DNA of 5,106 bases from Phycisphaerales bacterium. GTDB taxonomy: Bacteria; Planctomycetota; Phycisphaerae; Phycisphaerales; UBA1924. The DNA lies in NCBI GenBank assembly GCA_029212425.1, contig JARGNC010000165.1:1-5106 (forward strand). The letters are read 5' to 3'. The translations under genes were made by a program, and so were the position numbers. The notes beneath the pieces were generated by a model. That model had not been told where the DNA came from. It made no database searches and was given only the letters and a program-made list of their open reading frames with translations. Every line of letters starts with the position of its first letter. The stretch's first letter is position 1. Shown here piece after piece: positions 1 to 5,106 of the stretch.

Positions 1-441
1 GGGAAGACTTATGGATGCACTGGATGGCGTCTTGGGTACGCAGCGGGACCTTCGAGGATTATTGATCAGATGTCCAAGCTCCAGCAGTACACCTTTGTGT
101 GTGCTCCTGCTCCGCTGCAAGCGGGGGTGGTGTCATGCTTTGATGCGGACATGAGCGAGTTTGTCGCGGAATACGAATCACGACGCGACATGGTCGTCGA
201 GCGGTTGTCCAAGCACACAACGGTTGGCACTCCCGGCGGCGCGTTCTATGTGTTCGCACAGGTTCCTGAGCATCTCGGGATGACGGGGACCGAGTTCGCG
301 GAGAAGTGCATCGAGCGAGAGCTGCTGGTGATTCCGGGTGGCGCGTTCTCGGAGCGCGATACGCATTTCCGAATCAGCTTTGCGACCAATCTCGAGCGAC
401 TCAGCAAGGGACTGGACATTCTTTGTGATCTGATGAAATGA
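1..441 (+). CDS. Fold-type I aminotransferase (class I/II, aspartate aminotransferase-like), C-terminal part only
   Basis: This is the 3' portion (146 codons and a TGA stop) of a PLP-dependent aminotransferase whose frame is open from the first base; the first in-window Met (position 70) is internal. The translation begins GKTYGCTGWRLGY, the segment around the Schiff-base lysine in this family: Lys is the second codon and the phosphate-binding Arg follows eight residues later (codon 10). Further on are PGGAFYVF and VIPGGAF, then THFRISFA, whose Arg (codon 124) corresponds to the arginine that binds the substrate alpha-carboxylate. All key residues of the visible half are therefore present and the enzyme should be active. 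Such enzymes are cytoplasmic and move amino groups between amino acids and 2-oxoacids. Substrate (aspartate, aromatic or other) cannot be told from this half. The gene converges on the beta-rich envelope protein gene, with 38 bp between their stops. Confidence 0.93.
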   Translation, partial: GKTYGCTGWRLGYAAGPSRIIDQMSKLQQYTFVCAPAPLQAGVVSCFDADMSEFVAEYESRRDMVVERLSKHTTVGTPGGAFYVFAQVPEHLGMTGTEFAEKCIERELLVIPGGAFSERDTHFRISFATNLERLSKGLDILCDLMK

Positions 442-479
442 TCGCGCAGTAAATAAGTCGATTTGGAAGTTGAATCGGA

Positions 480-1373
480 TTAGAACCGGATCTGAAGCCG
501 AGCGAAGAGCCCCTCTTGGCTCAGGTCCGATGTCACGGCACCCAGATCAAACTGGGAGCGGAGGATCTGGTATCCAGCGCTGAGTCCTACGCGATCGGTG
601 ATGCGCCAGTCGGACTGTGCTTGGAATCCGAGGAGTGATGATCCGACATTGACGGACTGGGTCGTCGCGGAGCCGGTAAGACTCCAGTCGTTGGAGATTT
701 GCCAGCGGACGGATGATCCGATGGTGGGGACCGCGATGACTTTGTTGGTCGCGTCGTAGAGGTCGGTCGAGCTTCCGTTGTTGACACGCTTGGAGATGTT
801 CGCTTGGATCGCGGTCACTCCTGAGGTGAAGCTGAAGTCCACCGATCCTGAGGATGCGGCTTGCCACTCGACGGCCATGTCATAGAAGTTGTACTCACCC
901 TCGCTCTGGGTCATTGTCGATACCGACTCGCCGAGTCCTGGGAGTGAGCCTTCTGATCCTGAGATGTTCCCATCGTTGAGGGTGGTGTTGCGGCCCACAT
1001 AGAAACGCATGGAGTCGTCGTTGGTGAGTCTGTTGTCGGAGAGATCAAAGACGCCGTTGATTGTTCCGGGGTCAACGGTTTGTGTGTAGGTGAACTCGGA
1101 CATCGACAGCGAAGGCGTGTCGGAGCCGTGTGTTTGAATCAGATCGATATCGGCACCCATCGAACGGAGTTCGGAGAGTTCTTCTTGGGTCAGGGTCACC
1201 TTGGTTGGTACAAAGACTTTCTTCGTGTGTGAAGGTGCGCTCTGGGTGAGATAGATTTCAAACTCGGGATGCATAATCATCCGAGGCCCGCTAAACGCGA
1301 GAGCGGTTTGCGAAGCGCACGCGGTTCCCGCGATTGCAATCACACTGAGTTTGAATGATCGTGTCCGATTCAT
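480..1373 (-). CDS. Exported beta-rich protein, probable outer-membrane beta-barrel, function unknown
   Basis: This is a 297-residue protein that I do not recognise as a named family. It starts with a clear Sec signal peptide: Arg3, Arg5 and Lys8, a hydrophobic core (LSVIAIAGTACA), and a likely signal peptidase I site after Thr-Ala-Leu-Ala at residue 26. The mature N-terminal ~60 residues look soluble (TLTQEELSEL helix). The rest is rich in Ser, Thr, Gly and Asn, with alternating hydrophobic and polar residues such as SVDFSFTSGV and DRVGLSAGYQI. It ends LFARLQIRF, the C-terminal aromatic signature of proteins assembled by the BAM machinery. A small barrel is therefore likely. The frame is open upstream to ATG 1400 and TTG 1409, but ATG 1373 is chosen because it puts the charged n-region at the terminus. 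It lies 32 bp after the hydrolase stop on the same strand and is probably cotranscribed with it. Confidence 0.75.
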   Translation of the reverse strand: MNRTRSFKLSVIAIAGTACASQTALAFSGPRMIMHPEFEIYLTQSAPSHTKKVFVPTKVTLTQEELSELRSMGADIDLIQTHGSDTPSLSMSEFTYTQTVDPGTINGVFDLSDNRLTNDDSMRFYVGRNTTLNDGNISGSEGSLPGLGESVSTMTQSEGEYNFYDMAVEWQAASSGSVDFSFTSGVTAIQANISKRVNNGSSTDLYDATNKVIAVPTIGSSVRWQISNDWSLTGSATTQSVNVGSSLLGFQAQSDWRITDRVGLSAGYQILRSQFDLGAVTSDLSQEGLFARLQIRF

Positions 1374-1405
1374 GCTTTGAATTGTGGCCCGATGAACCAT
1401 GAAAG

Positions 1406-2260
1406 TCAAATCGGCGTTTTGTTGCTGTTAGTGTCCACAAAGCTTTCAATTTGTGTGCGGACCCATTCGAGTTGTGGTGAAAAAGGCCCGTTCACAGGCG
1501 CAGGATTCGCGGTATTGAGTACATGATCGGCACCTTTGATGGGTTGAAGTACCGAACCGATTGCGTCTGCGATTCGTTGTCCTGTTGCGATATCGATCCC
1601 GGGATCATCCGTGCCTTGCATGATGAGCGATGGAGATTTGATGGTTGTGCACAATTTCAGAACGTCGTGCGCTTCGGGATCGTCGAGTTGTTCTTGCAAC
1701 CAAGACGCATCGATGCGCAGTTCTTGACCGGTGCGTGCGCTGGGTGTGGTGGTGTATCCATCGTCGAGCATTTTGCGTTGTGCGTCTTCTGAAAGACCAC
1801 AACATCTATCGACGGCGTTGATCGTGATGACACCTGCGAGACTGGGTTGTGGTTCGCGTGCTGCGGTCAAGAGTGTGGTGGCGCCGCCTCTTGAATGTCC
1901 TGCGATGAACATCGGGAGGTCGCGTCCTTCGAGTGTGCCGTTGTTGATGGCGTTCAATACGCAGTGGGTGTCTTCGACTTGTCGTGTCCATGAATCGAGC
2001 GCGAATAGATCAGGTCTTGCGAATGTCGCGATGTCATTGGTCATCCCTGAGCATGAGAAGTTGAATCGATGGACGAGGATGCCGGCGCGTGCGAGTTGCT
2101 TTGCGAGGACGGGGATGAATCCGTAGTCTTTGTAACCTTTGAATCCATGAAGGAGCAAGAGCGTTGCGGTGGGAGCGGTCGTTGGGTGCTCGGTGTTTCC
2201 GAGAATGTCGAGATTGCGTTGATTCGTCAGTGTCCAGTTGCTGGTGGTAATTTCAGGCAT
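1406..2260 (-). CDS. Alpha/beta hydrolase (serine hydrolase/esterase-like)
   Basis: This 284-residue protein has the alpha/beta hydrolase fold. After strands near residue 31 comes LLLLHGFKG, where His38-Gly39-Phe40 forms the usual oxyanion-hole loop. The nucleophile elbow is GHSRGG with Ser123. The acid is Asp218 or Asp219 in MQGTDDPGI, and the catalytic histidine is His246 in GADHVLN. The complete triad and a normal length (about 280 residues) suggest an active enzyme hydrolysing an ester, peptide or similar bond; the substrate is unknown. No signal peptide or membrane segment is seen, so it should be cytoplasmic. A cap-like insertion lies between the nucleophile and the acid (about residues 150-205, helical and acidic). 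The ATG at 2260 has no convincing ribosome-binding site. The gene is the first of a probable two-gene unit with the envelope protein downstream, and it diverges from the LOG-family gene. Confidence 0.88.
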   Translation of the reverse strand: MPEITTSNWTLTNQRNLDILGNTEHPTTAPTATLLLLHGFKGYKDYGFIPVLAKQLARAGILVHRFNFSCSGMTNDIATFARPDLFALDSWTRQVEDTHCVLNAINNGTLEGRDLPMFIAGHSRGGATTLLTAAREPQPSLAGVITINAVDRCCGLSEDAQRKMLDDGYTTTPSARTGQELRIDASWLQEQLDDPEAHDVLKLCTTIKSPSLIMQGTDDPGIDIATGQRIADAIGSVLQPIKGADHVLNTANPAPVNGPFSPQLEWVRTQIESFVDTNSNKTPI

Positions 2261-2331
2261 TCCACATTATGGGCACCCAGCGCGGCGTAGCGGGATGCTC
2301 GGAGCGGAGAATCCCCCTATCCTGTCCTTCT
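2261..2331. promoter_or_regulatory. Divergent intergenic region with possible promoters for the hydrolase and LOG-family genes
   Basis: This 71-bp gap must hold both promoters if the preferred starts are right. On the minus strand CATAAT (2271-2266) matches a -10 box in five of six bases and ends five bases before the hydrolase ATG. On the plus strand TATCCT (2318-2323) ends eight bases before the LOG-family ATG. No convincing -35 hexamer is seen for either. If these boxes are real the transcripts would be leaderless or nearly so, in agreement with the absence of a Shine-Dalgarno at either start. This is inference from short motifs only. Confidence 0.25.
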
Positions 2332-3090
2332 ATGTCCAGTGAAACTCCAAACGATTCGACGACTCGATCCGCTCAGAATACGCAACTCCAGGGCGATCCG
2401 CAGCAGTGGGGAAAGAAGCCGCCGAAGGGTGGGGAGCATGACCTGCTCAAGGGGCCTCGTCTGCGGAGGCAGGAACTTTGGACCACGATCAGAATCTTTC
2501 GTGAGTTCATTCGTGGATTCCGGAGTTTACACTTCATCGGCCCATGCGTGACGGTGTTCGGTTCAGCTCGATTTGATGAGGAGCACAAGTATTACAAGCT
2601 TGCGCAGGAAACCGGTGCCGCGCTCGCTCGCGCGGGATTCGCGGTGATGACAGGTGGTGGTCCTGGGATCATGGAAGCCGCGAATCGTGGGGCGCGTGAA
2701 GAAGGCGGCTTGTCGCTTGGGTGCAACATCGAACTCCCGATGGAGCAGCATCCCAACCCGTACCTCGATCGGTTTGTTGATTTCAACTACTTCTTTGTAC
2801 GCAAGGTGATGCTCGTCAAGTATTCAAAGGCGTTTATCGTGATGCCCGGCGGGTTCGGGACGATGGACGAGATCTTTGAAGCCGCGGTGTTGATCCAGAC
2901 CAAGAAGATCGAGCGATTCCCGATCATCGTGATGGGCAAAGAGTTTTGGGCACACATGCAAGACTTCATCGAGAACGCATTGATCGCGAATGAAACAATC
3001 GACGCGATCGATATGGATATTTTCGAATGGACGGATGACCCCGATGAAGCGGTCGCGATCATCGCACGCTCGATTGCCAACGGCATCTAG
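2332..3090 (+). CDS. LOG/TIGR00730-family Rossmann-fold protein (possible nucleoside-monophosphate phosphoribohydrolase)
   Basis: This is a 252-residue protein of the LOG family, often mislabelled lysine decarboxylase. Members that have been tested cut nucleoside 5'-monophosphates at the N-glycosidic bond; in plants and actinobacteria this releases cytokinins. A hydrophilic N-terminal ~60 residues precedes the Rossmann core, which starts at CVTVFGSARF. Signature motifs are GGGPGIMEAANRGA (residues 108-121) and PGGFGTMDE (172-180), with the catalytic Glu in the second and the preceding arginine in the first. The core is intact. The N-terminal extension makes it longer than the compact LOG enzymes of about 190 residues, closer to the larger bacterial subgroup. 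An upstream in-frame ATG at 2269 exists, but using it would leave 8 bp between divergent start codons and add a Cys/Arg-rich peptide of no family character, so 2332 is preferred. The stop overlaps that of the converging PLP-fold gene. Confidence 0.88.
   Translation: MSSETPNDSTTRSAQNTQLQGDPQQWGKKPPKGGEHDLLKGPRLRRQELWTTIRIFREFIRGFRSLHFIGPCVTVFGSARFDEEHKYYKLAQETGAALARAGFAVMTGGGPGIMEAANRGAREEGGLSLGCNIELPMEQHPNPYLDRFVDFNYFFVRKVMLVKYSKAFIVMPGGFGTMDEIFEAAVLIQTKKIERFPIIVMGKEFWAHMQDFIENALIANETIDAIDMDIFEWTDDPDEAVAIIARSIANGI
3087..3090. other. Overlapping convergent stop codons in a shared CTAG
   Basis: The plus-strand LOG-family gene ends with TAG at 3088-3090 and the minus-strand PLP-fold gene ends with TAG read from 3089-3087. 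The two stops are both strands of the same CTAG palindrome. There is no room for an intergenic terminator, so any termination signal must lie within the opposing coding sequence. Confidence 0.9.
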
Positions 3091-4025
3091 CAGACCTGCA
3101 CGCCTTCGGTCTTTGTTCTTTCGATAAACAGTTCGCTGAGTTTCTTGGTCATTGGTCCCATTGAGCCGTTGCCGATGGTTCGTCCGTCGATTGTGCCGAC
3201 CCATGCGAGCTCGCCCATGGTTCCAGTCGTGAAGCACTCGTCGGCGTTGTAGACGTGCGTGAGCGAAATGTCGCGCTCGATGCAGGGGATGTTGTGCTCG
3301 TTGCAGATGTCCATGATCGTCTGGCGCGTGATGCCCTCCGGACACGCGGCGGTGGTTGAGGTCTGCAGGACAGGTGTCGGATCTCCAGCATGCGCTGGGT
3401 AGGGGGCGACAATAAAGACATGCGTCGCGTTGGCTTCTGCGAGGAATCCACGCTGGTCGAGCATGAGCGCATCGTCGGCGCCTGATGCGTTGGCTTCAAC
3501 CTTAGCCATGATCGATTGGATGAGGTTGTTGTGGTGGATGTTGGGATCCATCGTGTCAGGTGAGAACCGGCGGATGGATGATGTCGAGAGATTCAATCCG
3601 CTCGATCCCTCAGCGTCGCGATACACGGGAGGTTTGTGCTCAGCGAGGACGATGAGTGTTGGTCCCGCTTGGTTGAGTCTTGGGTCCATCCCGGAGGTGA
3701 TCTTGGTCCCGCGCGAGAGGGTGATGCGGATGTGGACGCCGTCGCTCATGCTGTTGGCGGCGAGGGTTTTCTTGATCTGCTCGACGAGCTCATCGCGGGT
3801 CGGGATCTGCGTGAAAGCGAGCGCCTTGGCGCTGCGCTGGAGACGCTGGAGGTGTTCGTCGAGTTTGAAGATCTTCCCGTTGTATACGCGGAGTCCTTCC
3901 CACACGCCGTCGCCCCCTTGGACGAGCGAGTCGAACGGTGAGATCCCGGCGTGGTCGCGGTGGATGAGCTCGCCGTTGATGTTGATGAGGAGATCTGTGT
4001 TTTTCTCGTTGAACTTCTGAAGCAT
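3087..4025 (-). CDS. Fold-type IV PLP-enzyme homologue (branched-chain/D-amino-acid aminotransferase-like) lacking the Schiff-base lysine
   Basis: This 312-residue protein would be annotated as IlvE-like class IV aminotransferase. Full-length family features are seen in order: GDGVWEGLRVY (residues 38-48), FKLDEHLQRLQRSAKAL with the phosphate-site Arg61, HIRITLSRG (98-106), MAKVEA (173-178), FLAEANATHVF with the Glu197 expected to pair with the pyridine nitrogen, PEGITRQTI (229-237) and TTGTMGELAWV (266-276). The catalytic lysine normally found in an Ile-Lys-Ser-Leu-Asn context is replaced: the aligned stretch is NIHHNNLIQ, with His164 (codon CAC at 3536-3534) at the lysine position. The Tyr of the usual Tyr-Gly-Asp-Gly motif is Gly37. 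Length and frame are intact, so decay is unlikely and a changed chemistry or non-enzymatic role is inferred. The start ATG has GGAGAG upstream. It follows the sulfotransferase-like gene by 14 bp and is surely cotranscribed. Standard BCAT activity is doubtful. Confidence 0.9.
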   Translation of the reverse strand: MLQKFNEKNTDLLININGELIHRDHAGISPFDSLVQGGDGVWEGLRVYNGKIFKLDEHLQRLQRSAKALAFTQIPTRDELVEQIKKTLAANSMSDGVHIRITLSRGTKITSGMDPRLNQAGPTLIVLAEHKPPVYRDAEGSSGLNLSTSSIRRFSPDTMDPNIHHNNLIQSIMAKVEANASGADDALMLDQRGFLAEANATHVFIVAPYPAHAGDPTPVLQTSTTAACPEGITRQTIMDICNEHNIPCIERDISLTHVYNADECFTTGTMGELAWVGTIDGRTIGNGSMGPMTKKLSELFIERTKTEGVQVC

Positions 4026-4028
4026 GCT

Positions 4029-4034
4029 CTCTCC
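4029..4034 (-). promoter_or_regulatory. Ribosome-binding site of the PLP-fold gene
   Basis: GGAGAG on the minus strand, with its GGAG core five bases before the ATG at 4025, is the only convincing Shine-Dalgarno sequence in front of a gene in this window. It lies inside the 14-bp gap after the TAG stop of the sulfotransferase-like gene and supports both the chosen start and translation from a shared transcript. Confidence 0.55.
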
Positions 4035-4039
4035 AAAGA

Positions 4040-5059
4040 CTAGTTTGCGTTGATGTGACCCACGACTTCACAAGCACATGAAATCGCTTGTCCGTGGCAT
4101 TGCGGACATCTTTCTACATCGCAACCTACTACATGAAACTCGTCATGTGCCGCACCACAATCGCGGCATCGTTGTGTTTCTGCGCCCCAGTCTTCGTTCT
4201 CAGAACCGTAGCGTACTCGTGAAAGCGTTGACATGTCTGAGAGTTGTATGTGAGACAAGAGTTGATCTTTCCGAATTCGATCAAACCAACCCTCTGTGAA
4301 TGAAGCCAGTGCAAACTTGTCGAGTTGTTTTGAAAGATCGACACACTCGTTCAGAACACCGTGTAGTCGCTTGGGCAATTCGATGGGTTCGCTATTTGGT
4401 TTGCTGAATCCTGTTGATTTGTATACACGATCATACCATGCTGGCGCCCACACTCCGTCGGATTCTCTAGGGCCTGCATCCCATGAGAGCATCGAATCAT
4501 CGAATGGGACACCTAAGTATTCACACAATGTGTTCAACATCCCGGACGGGTTCTGGAGTACTGTGTCGCTATCGATGACAGCAGGGATATATCCTGTCTC
4601 TTCGCGAACCCACTCGAAAAGTTTGAGTTGTTGTGGCAATCCGAGGTCCAAAGGTGATGGGTTCGGGATCACTTTGTCGAAGCTCGCGATCATCCGAGCG
4701 GGATCCCTGATAAGGAAAGCGTTTGTTAAGTTTCCTATCCAATCTAGATCAACATCTGCGGTCAGGTGATGCGCCATGTGCTTCTGGTACCAGATCGGTT
4801 TGTTGTCTGGGATTGGTCCAGTGAGCATGCTGGCTAGCTTTTTCGCATCGGTCTCTTGCGATTCGATGACTTGCTGGTAAACCGGATGCTCGGCGCGTTT
4901 GGATTTATCGAGTGTGCTGAGGTAGTGGGCGTACAAGGGTTCGTCGCTGACGACGCAGTCCGCACGAGCGTCCCATGAGCGCATCATCGCGGTGGAGATG
5001 TTGCGAGGTCCGGACCATATCGCGATCCGAGTGCTGCTCTGGGGTTTCTGTGCGGTCAT
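4040..5059 (-). CDS. Sulfotransferase-like P-loop protein with C-terminal cysteine-rich zinc-ribbon-like tail
   Basis: This is a 339-residue protein. Residues 11-29 read RIAIWSGPRNISTAMMRSW: a beta strand then a Pro-Arg-x-x-Ser-Thr loop, the form of the 5'-phosphosulfate-binding P-loop in sulfotransferase-like proteins. DEPLYAHYL follows at 39-47. LIRDPARMIASF (116-127) matches the 3'-phosphate-binding Arg...Ser segment. A PAPS-dependent sulfotransferase or another P-loop transferase on a small molecule is the best guess; the acceptor is unknown. After about residue 265 comes an unrelated tail with Cys298, 301, 313, 318, 321, 328 and 330 plus His305 and His309 (CRDCG, ERCPQCHGQ, SCAC), a probable zinc-binding ribbon. 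ATG 5059 is preferred to the in-frame GTG 5098, which adds a Cys/His-rich leader and leaves the window almost at once. The gene leads an operon with the PLP-fold gene. Its 3' half is clearly poorer in G+C than its neighbour. Confidence 0.82.
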   Translation of the reverse strand: MTAQKPQSSTRIAIWSGPRNISTAMMRSWDARADCVVSDEPLYAHYLSTLDKSKRAEHPVYQQVIESQETDAKKLASMLTGPIPDNKPIWYQKHMAHHLTADVDLDWIGNLTNAFLIRDPARMIASFDKVIPNPSPLDLGLPQQLKLFEWVREETGYIPAVIDSDTVLQNPSGMLNTLCEYLGVPFDDSMLSWDAGPRESDGVWAPAWYDRVYKSTGFSKPNSEPIELPKRLHGVLNECVDLSKQLDKFALASFTEGWFDRIRKDQLLSHIQLSDMSTLSRVRYGSENEDWGAETQRCRDCGAAHDEFHVVGCDVERCPQCHGQAISCACEVVGHINAN

Positions 5060-5066
5060 GCAGCGG

Positions 5067-5080
5067 CATGGTATACCATG
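5067..5080. promoter_or_regulatory. Perfect 14-bp palindrome before the sulfotransferase-like operon
   Basis: CATGGTATACCATG is an exact inverted repeat without a spacer, lying 7 bp upstream of the ATG at 5059. It contains TATACC on the minus strand, which could serve as a -10 box giving a very short leader, so a dimeric regulator bound here could block transcription. It may also be chance, and nearby TGATCA is another short palindrome. It lies inside the frame if the alternative GTG at 5098 is the true start. Confidence 0.25.
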
Positions 5081-5106
5081 TGGGTCATGATCACACACCT
5101 GCTTAG

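Noticed and set aside
459..477. Inverted repeat CGATT...AATCG between the convergent stops as a terminator
   Set aside because: Five-base AT-containing stem with a nine-base loop and no T tract; too weak to call.
1731..2126. Plus-strand open frame opposite the hydrolase
   Set aside because: Antisense shadow of a gene with an intact catalytic triad; no ribosome-binding site or recognisable motif.
2269..2331. N-terminal extension of the LOG-family protein from ATG 2269
   Set aside because: Would leave 8 bp between divergent starts, with the peptide falling across the region needed for promoters and showing no family-like sequence.
3430..4020. Long plus-strand open frame opposite the PLP-fold gene
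   Set aside because: Antisense shadow of a clearly conserved gene; the translation is low-complexity and rich in Ser, Arg and Trp, with no domain character.
4296..4769. Plus-strand open frame opposite the sulfotransferase-like gene
   Set aside because: Antisense shadow of a conserved coding frame; no family motif.
5060..5098. Upstream GTG start at 5098 for the sulfotransferase-like protein
   Set aside because: The extra 13 residues precede the normal N-terminal beta strand of the fold and are an unusual Cys/His-rich leader; ATG 5059 puts the strand about 10 residues in, as expected. Not fully excluded.
1..5106. CRISPR arrays, tRNA or rRNA genes, insertion sequences
   Set aside because: No spaced direct repeats, cloverleaf arms, rRNA-like stretches or transposase motifs were seen on either strand.

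Overview
The window is ordinary-density bacterial coding DNA, roughly 50-60% GC by eye. It holds six genes with almost no spare sequence and no RNA gene, insertion sequence or CRISPR array that I can see. One gene encodes a protein with an export signal and a barrel-like C-terminus ending in Phe, which points to a cell with an outer membrane. Clear Shine-Dalgarno sequences are scarce, and the gene mix would suit a planctomycete-like bacterium, but the phylum is a low-confidence inference.

Layout. Positions 1-441 (+) are the C-terminal part of a fold-type I aminotransferase whose start lies outside the window. Converging on it is a minus-strand pair: an alpha/beta hydrolase (2260-1406), then a secreted or outer-membrane beta-rich protein (1373-480). 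A 71-bp divergent gap (2261-2331) separates the hydrolase from a plus-strand LOG/TIGR00730-type Rossmann protein (2332-3090). The stop of that gene overlaps the stop of a second minus-strand pair within one CTAG. In order of transcription this pair is a sulfotransferase-like P-loop protein with a cysteine-rich zinc-ribbon-like tail (5059-4040), then a fold-type IV (branched-chain/D-amino-acid aminotransferase-like) protein (4025-3087), 14 bp apart.

The most interesting item is this last pair. The fold-type IV protein keeps the recognisable frame of a PLP enzyme (phosphate-site Arg, the Glu that pairs with the pyridine nitrogen, the Thr-Gly-Thr loop). At the position where the family has its Schiff-base lysine it has histidine (His164, in an Ile-His-His-Asn-Asn context), and the usual active-site Tyr of the Tyr-Gly-Asp-Gly motif is Gly. 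It is therefore unlikely to be a normal transaminase despite the annotation it would get automatically. It is tightly linked to a sulfotransferase-like gene. From memory, and unchecked, plant proteins annotated as branched-chain-aminotransferase-like carry the same two domains fused in the same order. That would make the pair a conserved two-component system of unknown function, possibly acting on a shared small-molecule substrate.

The remaining genes are routine metabolism or envelope functions. I found no direct functional link between them and the sulfotransferase-like/PLP-fold pair.
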